NCBI GenBank assembly: GCA_903831165.1
Contig: CAIKWV010000526.1
Span: forward strand, 1 to 14,341
Reading direction: 5' to 3'
Source of the DNA: an uncultured cyanobacterium
GTDB lineage: Bacteria > Cyanobacteriota > Cyanobacteriia > PCC-6307 > Cyanobiaceae
Length of the DNA: 14,341 nt
Shown here: positions 1 to 6,829 of the stretch, piece by piece
How positions within the stretch are numbered: the first letter of the stretch is position 1
Layout of the letters: each line of letters starts with the position of its first letter
Program-made: the position numbers and the translations under genes
The notes under the pieces: generated by a model
What the model saw: only the letters and a program-made list of their open reading frames with translations
What the model was told of the DNA's origin: nothing
Database searches by the model: none

Positions 1-36
1 CTATGCGTTCAGCACACCAGCAGCTGTGCATCTGAA

Positions 37-840
37 ATGACTGAGATTGATACGAGCTTGCAACTTGGATCTGAGTTGAGATCCTTTCAGAACATCTGGA
101 AAGGTGGCTATTTTGAGGGGAATCCCAAAGATCCTCATGGCCCAAGCTCCTATGCTGCGATTGATGTTCGGCATGGATATGCTGACCAGGCTGATGTCAT
201 GAGCAAAAAGGGAATTACGGCCCAGCAGATTGGAACTATCAGCGTATTATATGCCACTTGGCTTTTGACTTTGCAAGGGCGAGTCAAGGCGAAAACTGTT
301 CTGGAAATAGGGCCAGGGAGAGGCGGTTGGACCAAGGCAATTTTAGAGGAGGGAGCGGAGAAGGTCTATGCACTTGACGCTTTGCCGGCAGAGCACAACC
401 AATTCTTTGAATATCTTGGACCTGATCTTGGTCAACGGTCAAAGTATATCCAGGTTTCAAATTTCCTGTGTGCCGGCGTGCCGGATGACTCGGTGGATGT
501 TGTTTTTTCTTTTGGATGTTTTTGCCATATAAGTCGTATTGGTGTCACTGAATACATGAAGTCTATTTACCTCAAGATGCGTGAAGGTTCCGAGGGGTGT
601 ATTATGAATTCTGATTATGCAAAAATCGCAAGCTGCCTTGGGTCGGCTGTGCCTGCCGACCTGGATCGTGAAGACGCAACCCCTAGTCCCGGCAGATGGT
701 ATCACCTGGGAGTCGGTTGGTTCGTAGAGCTGCTGTCCCAAATTGGCTTCACAATCCTATCTGAAGATATTGGCTGCTGTCCGAGAGATCCCATTGTTCA
801 CTTTGCCAAGCCTGTGGCCAGTTCTGGTCAACTAGTTTGA
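37..840 (+). CDS. Class I SAM-dependent methyltransferase (possibly 5' partial)
   Basis: Predicted to transfer a methyl group from S-adenosylmethionine; the acceptor is unknown. A Rossmann-type motif I (VLEIGPGRGGWTK, residues 88-100) follows an ~85-residue N-terminal region. An acidic residue ends strand 2 (D114, in YALDAL), and a motif-4-like stretch, VDVVFSFGCFCHIS, starts near residue 153. The N-terminal region (WKGGYFEGNPKDPHG, from residue 21) recalls putative sugar O-methyltransferases of polysaccharide clusters, but this is only a resemblance. The reading frame stays open to base 1 with no clear ribosome site before this ATG, so the true start may lie outside the window. The gene is clearly AT-richer, with more A/T-ending codons, than everything after base ~1350, which suggests horizontal acquisition. 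Methyltransferase fold: confident. Substrate: unknown. Confidence 0.8.
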   Translation: MTEIDTSLQLGSELRSFQNIWKGGYFEGNPKDPHGPSSYAAIDVRHGYADQADVMSKKGITAQQIGTISVLYATWLLTLQGRVKAKTVLEIGPGRGGWTKAILEEGAEKVYALDALPAEHNQFFEYLGPDLGQRSKYIQVSNFLCAGVPDDSVDVVFSFGCFCHISRIGVTEYMKSIYLKMREGSEGCIMNSDYAKIASCLGSAVPADLDREDATPSPGRWYHLGVGWFVELLSQIGFTILSEDIGCCPRDPIVHFAKPVASSGQLV

Positions 841-1369
841 GGTCGTCTAAGTCTTGACTCATCGTTGCGATTTTGCTATTCCAACTAGTGTTGAATGGTC
901 GGACTATGCTGTTGACCCGCGCTGTTGTGCTGTGCTGGTAGCTGATTCGTGATCATGATTTTTAGGCCTGCTTGTTAGATGGGGGCAGGCAGGCTGGAAG
1001 GCTGCCGTGTAAGAGCAGGGCGAGAGTTGCGATGCGGACGGGAGTCCTGTTTCCAGATTCTTGGGTCAAGGCTGATTGGCGAAGCTGAGTGTTGGATCGC
1101 TATTGCGGAAAGTTGATGATACTTTTTGCTGCCATGGCCTGCTTTGCTGTGGCAGATCCTCTCTGGGAATGACTCGACTCTGCGGCAAGCTGTTTGCAGT
1201 TCCGCAGCCTGGTTGCTTAGGCATCAAGGGATGGAACGAATAGCGATCGAGAGCGGTGACAACCCGGCGATAGGCACGGACCAACCCCTGGCAGATCCCA
1301 GACGGCGACAACCCGAACCCTCGGGCTCAGAATGGTCCTTGATTCCCACGGCTCAGTTCCGAGCTCGCC
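841..1369. other. Gene-free transition region
   Basis: About 530 bases with no convincing gene. Short open frames exist on both strands (for example 1126-1386 on +, 1066-1311 on -), but they overlap each other, lack domain-like sequence and show no coding bias. Base composition shifts from AT-rich to GC-rich across it. The octamer CAACTAGT occurs at 829-836 and again at 882-889. A possible weak promoter (TTGACT 854-859, TATTCC 877-882, 17-base spacer) and two mutually exclusive hairpins around 965-1007 (GCCTGC/GCAGGC and GGCAG/CTGCC) can be drawn, none compelling. Confidence 0.5.
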
Positions 1370-1846
1370 ATGTCCACGTTGATTGATCACGGCCTGCGCC
1401 TGCGCCACCTCTGGATCGCTTACCTGCTGGCGATGCTCTTTCATGTGGAGTTGGGCCTGATGCCGCTGTTCCATGGTCAGTCCGCCCAGATCGAGAGTGC
1501 GGTGGCTCCCGATCAGCTGTCGCTGGTGTTCTGGGGCATGCTCCTCTATTTCCTGATTCCTCTGGCCTGCCTGTTGCTGATCGCCTATGCCAGCGGCGAT
1601 GCTGATCATGTTCGTCGCTGGCGTCCCTGGCGGCGAATCCATTTCTGGATCAGCATTGTCTATACCGTAACTAACGTACCGCACCTGGTTGCCGACATTG
1701 TGATTCCCGATTCCCGTTCCGACCAGGTTCTGCTGATGCTGGTTCTTCTGTTGATCGGCCTTCTGATCAACCGTGAGGCTTGGTGCTGGCTGCTCCAGCC
1801 TCTCCCCCCATCGGCAATCCCCAAGGACCATCCCCACATCTCCTAG
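1370..1846 (+). CDS. Four-helix integral membrane protein, function unknown
   Basis: A 158-residue protein not recognised as a named family. Four hydrophobic segments are visible at about residues 14-34, 51-74, 91-112 and 119-134. A basic loop (RRWRPWRR, 82-89) between segments 2 and 3 predicts, by the positive-inside rule, that this loop faces the cytoplasm. Histidines and acids lie in or at the membrane (H25/E27 in FHVELG; H105 and D109 in NVPHLVAD), which might hint at metal or cofactor binding; this is speculative. The start is the ATG of MSTLIDHG; no clear Shine-Dalgarno precedes it. The stop codon lies inside a terminator-like hairpin, so transcription may end here. High GC at third positions supports real coding. 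Confidence 0.75.
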   Translation: MSTLIDHGLRLRHLWIAYLLAMLFHVELGLMPLFHGQSAQIESAVAPDQLSLVFWGMLLYFLIPLACLLLIAYASGDADHVRRWRPWRRIHFWISIVYTVTNVPHLVADIVIPDSRSDQVLLMLVLLLIGLLINREAWCWLLQPLPPSAIPKDHPHIS

Positions 1847-1866
1847 CAGGTTCAGGCTAGTTTTTT
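1843..1866 (+). terminator. Probable intrinsic terminator after the four-helix membrane protein
   Basis: CTAGC (1843-1847) and GCTAG (1856-1860) form a perfect 5-bp stem with an 8-base loop, followed directly by six T (1861-1866). The stem is short, so efficiency is uncertain. It begins inside the stop codon of the upstream gene, and its T run ends only three bases before the ATG at 1870. That makes it awkward as an operon-internal site. Confidence 0.45.
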
Positions 1867-1869
1867 GGT

Positions 1870-2307
1870 ATGCAGAGTTCTTTCTCCATGGCCCTTGCTG
1901 ACCGCGGCGGGGATGGGCTTCGATCCAAGCGACCATCCCCATCACCGCCTCCCGGTGGGAATGCCCTGATTTATATCGTCATCATGGTCACCGTCATGGT
2001 CGCCACCTTGGTGCTTGGCCATCAGCTCAGGGACAACTTGTCAGGGTTATTCGGTGAGTCCAAGCTGAATCATCGCTGCAGCGGTTACGTGAACCGCTGG
2101 GCCAATAGCCGACTGGACGGCTACCGCCAGCAGCTGGAAGCCCAGCACCATGGCAGCCAGCTGCCAGGCTCTGCCCCCGTCAGCAGCGGCACCCAGCTGA
2201 TCAACTGGTTTGACCGTCTGATCACGGAACGGACGCTCGATCAACAACGCCTGGAGATCCTCAACACCACCCTGCGCACCTATCAATGTCGACCCGTGTT
2301 CGAGTGA
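1870..2307 (+). CDS. Single-span membrane protein, function unknown
   Basis: Unrecognised 145-residue protein. A low-complexity Pro/Ser/Arg-rich N-terminus (residues ~11-30) precedes one strong hydrophobic helix (about 32-50, ALIYIVIMVTVMVATLVLG). The rest is a polar domain with two well-separated cysteines (in NHRCSGY and YQCRPVF) that could pair if the domain is extracytoplasmic. The C-terminal half is predicted helical and charged. The start is uncertain: the first ATG sits immediately after a terminator-like T run, and a second ATG at residue 7 is equally possible. The end overlaps the start of the alpha/beta hydrolase by 22 bases, suggesting the two are co-translated. Confidence 0.65.
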   Translation: MQSSFSMALADRGGDGLRSKRPSPSPPPGGNALIYIVIMVTVMVATLVLGHQLRDNLSGLFGESKLNHRCSGYVNRWANSRLDGYRQQLEAQHHGSQLPGSAPVSSGTQLINWFDRLITERTLDQQRLEILNTTLRTYQCRPVFE

Positions 2308-3053
2308 CGCCCCAATCATCCCCGGGTCTGGGACAGCCGATCCTGGTGCTGGGCGGCTTTCTGATCAGCCCCGAGGCCTATCAACCGATGGCCGACACCC
2401 TGCAGCGGCTGGCGGGCCAGACGGTTCAAGTGGTGCCGGTGAGCAAGCTCGACTGGCTGCTGACCGTGTTTCCCCTGGGCTGGGCCCGCATCCTTGATCG
2501 CGTCGCGACCGCGGTGCAAACGTTGGCGGCAGCGTCGCCCACCGGCAAGGTGACCCTGATCGGCCACAGTTCCGGCGGCATCATGCTGCGCCTGTTCCTC
2601 GCCGATGGCCCCTTTGAGCAGCGCCGCTATCGCGGCCGCCAGTGGGCCGACACCCTGGTGATGCTGGGCAGTCCCCACACGGCCCTCAAGGCCACGCCCC
2701 TGCGGCAGTTGGTGGCGCGTCAGCTGCCCGGCGCCTGGTTCGACCGGGCTGAAGAGAGCCATCCGGTGCGCTACCTCTCGGTCGCCGGCGACGTCGGCCT
2801 CGATGATCCCGATCTCACCGCCACGGCCCGGCGTCTCGCCCCCAGCGCCTACCGCAACAGCACCGGCCGCAGCGACGACCGCGGCGATGGCCTGGTACCG
2901 GTGAGCTCGGCCCTGCTGGAGGGTTCCCAGACCCTGGTGCTGCCGGGCGTGGCCCATGGCGGCGCCTTCGGCCGACGTTGGTACGGCAGCCCGGAGGTGG
3001 TGCCCCAGTGGTGGTGCCTGTTGCCGTTGGCGCCACCACGCCCGCTGATCTGA
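2286..3053 (+). CDS. Alpha/beta-fold serine hydrolase (lipase/esterase-like)
   Basis: A 255-residue protein with a full candidate catalytic triad: nucleophile S95 in GHSSGG (93-98), D201 in GDGLVP and H224 in GVAHGG. An oxyanion-type strand VLGGFL (21-26) follows the N-terminus. The LGSPHTA stretch (127-133) after the nucleophile recalls lipases and PGAP1-like or phospholipid-acting esterases that bear GHSxGG. No signal peptide is seen, so it is probably cytoplasmic. The start overlaps the preceding membrane-protein gene by 22 bases, which implies translational coupling and perhaps a shared membrane-lipid role. The substrate cannot be deduced. The nearest named families would be triacylglycerol lipase or cyanobacterial alpha/beta hydrolase. 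Confidence 0.85.
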   Translation: MSTRVRVTPQSSPGLGQPILVLGGFLISPEAYQPMADTLQRLAGQTVQVVPVSKLDWLLTVFPLGWARILDRVATAVQTLAAASPTGKVTLIGHSSGGIMLRLFLADGPFEQRRYRGRQWADTLVMLGSPHTALKATPLRQLVARQLPGAWFDRAEESHPVRYLSVAGDVGLDDPDLTATARRLAPSAYRNSTGRSDDRGDGLVPVSSALLEGSQTLVLPGVAHGGAFGRRWYGSPEVVPQWWCLLPLAPPRPLI

Positions 3054-3067
3054 GGGGGCTGGATCGT

Positions 3068-3111
3068 CCCTGAGCCCTGAGTCGCGATCCCTGAGCTGGA
3101 TCTCCCCTGAG
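3068..3111 (+). repeat. Four copies of the heptamer CCCTGAG
   Basis: CCCTGAG occurs at 3068-3074, 3075-3081, 3089-3095 and 3105-3111, in the gap after the hydrolase gene. The last copy forms the left arm of the hairpin at 3104-3140. Spacing is irregular (7, 14, 16 bases), so this is a cluster rather than a simple tandem repeat. Confidence 0.7.
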
Positions 3112-3146
3112 CCGTGCGCCCGGGACGCGGCCCTCAGGGGTGGTTT
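3104..3146 (+). terminator. GC-rich hairpin, candidate terminator after the hydrolase gene
   Basis: CCCCTGAG (3104-3111) pairs perfectly with CTCAGGGG (3133-3140). Inside it, CCGTG (3112-3116) can pair with CGCGG (3126-3130) through one G-U, leaving a CC bulge and a 9-base loop. The bases that follow (TGGTTTCT) are only weakly T-rich, so termination is plausible but not certain. It lies between the hydrolase stop (3053) and the VOC gene start (3177). Confidence 0.4.
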
Positions 3147-3176
3147 CTAGGCTGATTTTCAGGTGATGGCAGCTTC

Positions 3177-3620
3177 ATGGAGCAGGTGCGGTTCCATCTT
3201 TCGATTCCCTGCCGCGATCTCGATCAAACCCAGCGCTGGTATGTCGCCGGCCTGGGCTGCATCGCCGGCCGCCGCAGCGAGCAGGCCCTGATCCTGGATC
3301 TGGGCGGTCATCAGTTGGTGGCCCAGCAGGTATCCGCCGGTCGTGCCGAGGCCCCGCAACCGGGCATCTATCCCCGTCATTTCGGACTGGTGTTTGCCAC
3401 GGCCCAGCCCTGGCAGGCGCTGCTGGAGCGCGCCCGGCTCCAGGGGTTGCGCTTCGGCCTGGAACCCCGCTGCCGTTTTGCCGCGGGCCCCCTGGAGCAT
3501 CACACCTTTTTTCTGATCGATCCCAGCGACAACTGGCTGGAGTTCAAGCACTACCTCGACCCCGAAGCCGCCCTGGGATTGCGGGAGTGTGCCCAGGTGG
3601 GTGACGCCGAGTTCCGCTGA
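3177..3620 (+). CDS. VOC-superfamily (glyoxalase/dioxygenase-fold) protein
   Basis: A 147-residue protein with the paired beta-alpha-beta-beta-beta layout of the vicinal oxygen chelate superfamily. It opens with FHLSIPCRDL and closes with IDPSDNWLEFKHY, both typical of the family. Candidate metal ligands are H7 (strand 1), H68 (PRHFGLVF, start of the second module) and E122 (NWLEFK). The retained His/His/Glu pattern argues for a metal-dependent enzyme rather than a resistance-type binder. Members include glyoxalase I, extradiol dioxygenases and epoxide-opening enzymes; the sequence alone does not choose among them. It is preceded by a hairpin and faces the META-domain gene tail to tail, so it is probably monocistronic. 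Start at the ATG of MEQVRFHL, just before the first strand. Confidence 0.82.
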   Translation: MEQVRFHLSIPCRDLDQTQRWYVAGLGCIAGRRSEQALILDLGGHQLVAQQVSAGRAEAPQPGIYPRHFGLVFATAQPWQALLERARLQGLRFGLEPRCRFAAGPLEHHTFFLIDPSDNWLEFKHYLDPEAALGLRECAQVGDAEFR

Positions 3621-3721
3621 GCCCAGGCAGCGGGAACAGGCTTCGACAACCGTCAAGTCGGCTGGCTGTCCCCCAGAAACCCAGTGTGCAGAGCGGTTTC
3701 CCATGCCTTCCAGCGCCTTGA

Positions 3722-4546
3722 TCAGGAGCGAGGTGGTTGCTCAGCAGCTTTTGGAGCGCCACTGGTCGGCGCTTCTGGGGAGCCCTGCGGCCGGGTTTCG
3801 AACTTCAGCAACACGGCTCCGCTTTCGTCCAGCAGTTCAAAACGGTGATCCACGAATCGCCAGCGCCGCACCCGCGGCAGATCCGCCAGAAAACGGGCCT
3901 CATCGGCCATCACTTCGGGCTCGCAGCGGAGCATGGTGCTCTCCATCGAGCCGAAGCTCAGCCGGTCTCCCTCCAAGCGGTAAGTGCCCTGCAGGCGATT
4001 GCAGTCGCTGCTGCCGCTGACCGTGGGGCTGAGGGGATCGAGGCGCAGCTGCACCTCCTGTCGGGCCGCCCTGGCGGACACGGGCTGGCTGGCGGCTGGT
4101 GCCTGCAGCCAGGTGATGCCGCGCAGGGGAGCATCCCCCACCGGTGCCAGCTCCAGCCGCAGCGGCGCGCGGGTGCCCTGGAACACCGGCTGAACGGTGT
4201 CGGTGCTGAACAGCAGCCGCCCCGCTTCGGTGATCTGCGCCCGCACGCTGTAGCGCCCAGCGGGGCGCACTATGCCGTCCACGTAGGGAATGCGGAAGCG
4301 GAAGGGGGCCGCGCCGGCTGGTCTGAGGCGGGCCTTGCCCAGCAGGATGGCGGGCGCATCGGCGGCACCGATCTCCTGCAGCTGGGCTTCAAACAGCGCT
4401 TCCTCGGGCACCGGCATCGGCACCCGCAGCGTCGCCGTGCCCTCCAGCGATCCAGCCCGCGCCGTCCCTGGCATCCCGCTCAGGCCGATCAGCAGGCAAG
4501 CCCACAGCATCGAGCCCCAGCCCCGGGACCGGCAGGGGATGTCCAT
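3722..4546 (-). CDS. Secreted YbaY-domain + META-domain protein
   Basis: A 274-residue protein with an N-terminal signal peptide (hydrophobic 13-28, likely cleavage after ARA at 29-31; no lipobox cysteine at the cut). A YbaY/YscW-type beta domain spans about 34-135 (GTATLRVPMPVPEEALFEAQL onward). A META/HslJ domain spans about 141-250, recognisable from LRGITW at its start, SDCNRLQGTY (180-189) and STMLRCEPEVM (203-213). C182 and C208 are well placed for a disulfide. The C-terminal tail is a Pro/Ala/Ser-rich low-complexity run. HslJ-type META proteins are linked to envelope stress and heat-induced resistance; the YbaY module is of unknown role. It lies 56 bases downstream of the oxygenase gene on the same strand, a probable operon. 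AAGG about 10 bases upstream supports this start. Confidence 0.83.
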   Translation of the reverse strand: MDIPCRSRGWGSMLWACLLIGLSGMPGTARAGSLEGTATLRVPMPVPEEALFEAQLQEIGAADAPAILLGKARLRPAGAAPFRFRIPYVDGIVRPAGRYSVRAQITEAGRLLFSTDTVQPVFQGTRAPLRLELAPVGDAPLRGITWLQAPAASQPVSARAARQEVQLRLDPLSPTVSGSSDCNRLQGTYRLEGDRLSFGSMESTMLRCEPEVMADEARFLADLPRVRRWRFVDHRFELLDESGAVLLKFETRPQGSPEAPTSGAPKAAEQPPRS

Positions 4547-4602
4547 CAGCGCAAGCCTTGCAGTGGGTTCGTTCGCTTCACGCTAAGGGCCTGGCGTGGC
4601 GC

Positions 4603-5568
4603 TCAACCGCTCCCCTCCAGCAGGTTGATGCGGTACAGCACGTCCTCCAGCGCTGCGGCCGCTGTGATCGCGCTATAGCGCTGGGGATTGGCGGCGGTGC
4701 AGCAGCTGGCCAGGGGCGAGAGCACCGTCCAGGGGCGGGCGTGGCAGAACTGCACGACGCTGTAGCGCTCTTCCGTTGCGCCCGGTGCGGCCACCACCCG
4801 ATGCCAGCCCGCCGGGATCAGGCCGTTGCTGAGGCGTTCGAGCATCAGGCCGGTGTTGATGATCACGCGCCCCTGCGGCGGCAGGGCATCGACCCAGCTG
4901 CCATCCACCAGCACCTGCAGGCCGGCGGCGGTGGCCCGAGGCAGGGCGGTGATCAGATTGATGTCCCCGTGGGCAGCGGCCCAGACGTGATCCGCGCCGG
5001 CGGGAGCGGCGGCCATGGGCGGGTAGCGGATGGCCCGGGTCAGGGTGGGGGCATCGGCCGTCATCTCCTCGAAGAAATGTTCGGCCACGCCAAGAGCGAG
5101 GGCGATGATCCGCAGGAAGCGGCCTTGCAGCTCGGCCACGGCCTGATGGAACGCGCCAAGCACGGCGGTGATCCCAGGAACCACCTCCTCCGGCAACACC
5201 TGCTCGGGATAGAGCGTGGGGTAGTGCCGTCGCAGGGGGTGATTGGCTGCAATCGGCACGGACCAGTTCAGCATCTCCTTCCAGTCGGCCTGGGCGCTGC
5301 CCGCAGCCGTTTCCACCAGCAGACCGGTGTACCCCGTCTGGCCGCTGGCGCCTGGAGCAACGAAGCGCTGCTTGATCGACGCCTCCAGATGGAAGAAACG
5401 GGCCAACATGCCGTAGGCCGAATCCAGCAGGTCCTCCTGCAGATCGCAGCGGGCGTAGACGAAGCCCGTCTGCAGACTGCGCCGCACCCCATCCACCACC
5501 GCGGCGCGGGCGTCCTCGCCTCCGCGCTCGAAGGCCAGCAGATCGACGTCGAGGATGGAACTGCTCAT
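4603..5568 (-). CDS. 2-oxoglutarate/Fe(II)-dependent oxygenase, isopenicillin-N-synthase-like
   Basis: A 321-residue protein with the DIOX_N plus 2OG-FeII_Oxy architecture. The iron triad is visible as H200 and D202 (AAHGDINLIT) and H256 (PAGWHRVV). R268 and S270 (ERYSVVQF) form the RxS motif that binds 2-oxoglutarate. The N-terminal half contains GFVYAR (35-40) and FFHLEASIKQRF (58-69), both characteristic of the family. Such enzymes hydroxylate or oxidise small molecules such as flavonoids, gibberellins or peptides in other organisms; in cyanobacteria the substrate is usually unknown. Length is normal. It probably heads a two-gene unit with the META protein. Confident in family, not in substrate. 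Confidence 0.88.
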   Translation of the reverse strand: MSSSILDVDLLAFERGGEDARAAVVDGVRRSLQTGFVYARCDLQEDLLDSAYGMLARFFHLEASIKQRFVAPGASGQTGYTGLLVETAAGSAQADWKEMLNWSVPIAANHPLRRHYPTLYPEQVLPEEVVPGITAVLGAFHQAVAELQGRFLRIIALALGVAEHFFEEMTADAPTLTRAIRYPPMAAAPAGADHVWAAAHGDINLITALPRATAAGLQVLVDGSWVDALPPQGRVIINTGLMLERLSNGLIPAGWHRVVAAPGATEERYSVVQFCHARPWTVLSPLASCCTAANPQRYSAITAAAALEDVLYRINLLEGSG

Positions 5569-5706
5569 CTAAGGCCTGGTGTGGGGTGGGACGCGATTGG
5601 GGGGGGGCGCTGCCAGACAGGCACCCCGCGAGCGTAGGCAGAACGCTTCCCGGCTCCGGGCCGATCCCGCCGGATCCGGCGGGGCTTCAGCGGGACCCGC
5701 CCAATC

Positions 5707-5735
5707 TGGACAGATTAGTACGCCTGCACTATGGT
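5707..5735 (+). promoter_or_regulatory. Candidate sigma70-type promoter with flanking inverted repeat
   Basis: TGGACA (5707-5712, one mismatch to TTGACA) is followed after exactly 17 bases by TATGGT (5730-5735, two mismatches to TATAAT), placing a transcription start near 5742, about 40 bases before the ATG at 5782. AGTAC (5717-5721) and GTACT (5742-5746) form an inverted repeat bracketing the -10 element, a possible operator. The local sequence is AT-richer than its surroundings. Confidence 0.45.
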
Positions 5736-5781
5736 AAGCATGTACTGCTAAGGCGCCTGCTCGTGGTGCCGCCTGTCTGCC

Positions 5782-6048
5782 ATGGCCCCCGGACAGATCG
5801 ATCCAGCCGTTGTGCCCCTCAAGCAGGCCAATCCCCATCGCTTCCGCGATGTGCGCCTGGGCCATCTGGCGGTGGTCGCCATGGCCGGCCGTCCCTGGTT
5901 CATCGGTCGCGTCTGCGACGTCAGTTCGACCCGGGGCAGTCGCACGCCGGGCTTCGTCCAGGTGATCAACGTCGACAACGGCGAGCCGGAACGGCTGCCC
6001 GCCAGCTGGATCGTCGAGCTGATGTCGGAGCGGGGTCTGGCGCTGTGA
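5782..6048 (+). CDS. Small DUF3104-like cyanobacterial protein
   Basis: An 88-residue protein. The core (LAVVAMAGRPWFIGRV, residues ~29-44, then GFVQVINVDNGE and ASWIVELM) matches what I remember of DUF3104, a short cyanobacterial family of unknown function with an SH3-like beta-barrel look (pattern: D-valine-rich strand, W-[MF]-[IM]-G-[QR]-V, then F-Q-V-x-[DN]-V-D-x-G). No signal peptide or membrane segment, so a soluble cytoplasmic protein is expected. A plausible promoter lies about 50 bases upstream. It ends two bases from the convergent stop of the next gene. Assignment is from memory of the family pattern, hence moderate certainty. Confidence 0.65.
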   Translation: MAPGQIDPAVVPLKQANPHRFRDVRLGHLAVVAMAGRPWFIGRVCDVSSTRGSRTPGFVQVINVDNGEPERLPASWIVELMSERGLAL

Positions 6049-6050
6049 GA

Positions 6051-6431
6051 TCAGGGCTGGCGCTGGCGCACGAACGCCAGGTCCCGGCAAAAGGGCGGGC
6101 GGCCCAGGGCGCTCTCCGGATCCACCGGTTTGCCATGGCGCCGCTCCACCGCCTGGATCTGCCTGTTGATCTCGCACTGGGCCGTCAACCAGCGCAGCAG
6201 GGCCCTCCGCTCACTGGGGGGTGGCCCCAGAGCGTCCCCGGCCCGAAACAGAGGTCCCAGCTCATTGGCCCAGAGCGAGAGCGTCACCGGATCCTGCGGC
6301 AGCGCCCGGCCGTGGGTCAGGGCGGCCTGATCCCAGGCGGAGCGGCGATCCGGCCAGTTGAGCACCATCGCCAGCAGACCCACGCCCAGCGCCACCACGC
6401 TGACCAGTCGCCATGGATGCAACAGGGACAT
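6051..6431 (-). CDS. Small membrane-anchored protein, function unknown
   Basis: Unrecognised 126-residue protein. One N-terminal hydrophobic segment (residues 8-25, LVSVVALGVGLLAMVLNW) acts as an anchor or uncleaved signal. The remainder is polar and probably helical, with two cysteines (TAQCEIN and PPFCRDL) that could form a disulfide outside the cytoplasm. An ERRALLRWLTAQCEINRQIQ stretch resembles a short amphipathic helix. It is tail to tail with the DUF3104-like gene, the coding ends lying two bases apart. There is no obvious ribosome site. The high GC bias at third positions is consistent with coding on this strand. Confidence 0.62.
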   Translation of the reverse strand: MSLLHPWRLVSVVALGVGLLAMVLNWPDRRSAWDQAALTHGRALPQDPVTLSLWANELGPLFRAGDALGPPPSERRALLRWLTAQCEINRQIQAVERRHGKPVDPESALGRPPFCRDLAFVRQRQP

Positions 6432-6829
6432 CGAGCCAATCCAGCGGCCCTGGCCCCCGTGCAGCTTCTGCCCCGATCAGGTCAAGCCATTCGGGCGTCA
6501 TCAGCCCGGTCAGCCGGGCGGCGCCGTCAGCACGATGCCACTCAGGCCTTCTGGTCAGCCCTGGCAGGGTGTTACGTCCTGGCGCCAGCGCTTCGCGGTG
6601 TTGGGGGGCTGGACGAGCGGGCCTGGGGCGATTGGCCGTCGCTGGTGTTTCTCGATGGAGCAACCCCGGGCAGGGCGACCTCGGGGCGCTGTGGGTAGCC
6701 GTCAGGATTCAGGCGACGGGATTCAACCGGGAACGCCGATGATGGCTATGGCTCCTCCAATCCATGACTCACCCCGCTGAGTCCGGCCGCCGTTGGCGCC
6801 GTTGAGCCAGCCACCCCTCCGTTCCGCCG
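6432..6829. other. Region with no confident gene
   Basis: About 400 bases upstream of both the minus-strand small protein and the protease cluster, so it may hold divergent promoters. Several overlapping frames read moderately protein-like without a proper start: + frame near 6535-6698 (FWSALAGCYVLAPALRG...), and minus frames near 6480-6663 and 6595-6765. None has a start codon with a ribosome site, and third-position GC is below that of neighbours. Decayed coding sequence is possible; nothing firmer is visible. Confidence 0.4.

Noticed and set aside
1217..1945. Long minus-strand open frame (242 codons) covering the four-helix membrane protein
   Set aside because: Gln/His-rich, no domain-like content, and it lies opposite a hydrophobic protein with clear coding bias; a GC-rich antisense shadow.
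2316..2957. Minus-strand frame of 213 codons opposite the serine hydrolase
   Set aside because: Low-complexity Ala/Gly/Gln composition; the plus strand has an intact catalytic triad.
3737..5637. Long plus-strand frames (3737-4678 and 4558-5637) opposite the META and oxygenase genes
   Set aside because: His/Gln/Ala-rich shadows; the minus-strand products carry full family motifs.
5586..6698. 370-codon plus-strand frame crossing two smaller genes
   Set aside because: Arg/Pro-rich and without recognisable domains; it overlaps a DUF3104-like gene and an oppositely oriented membrane-anchored gene.
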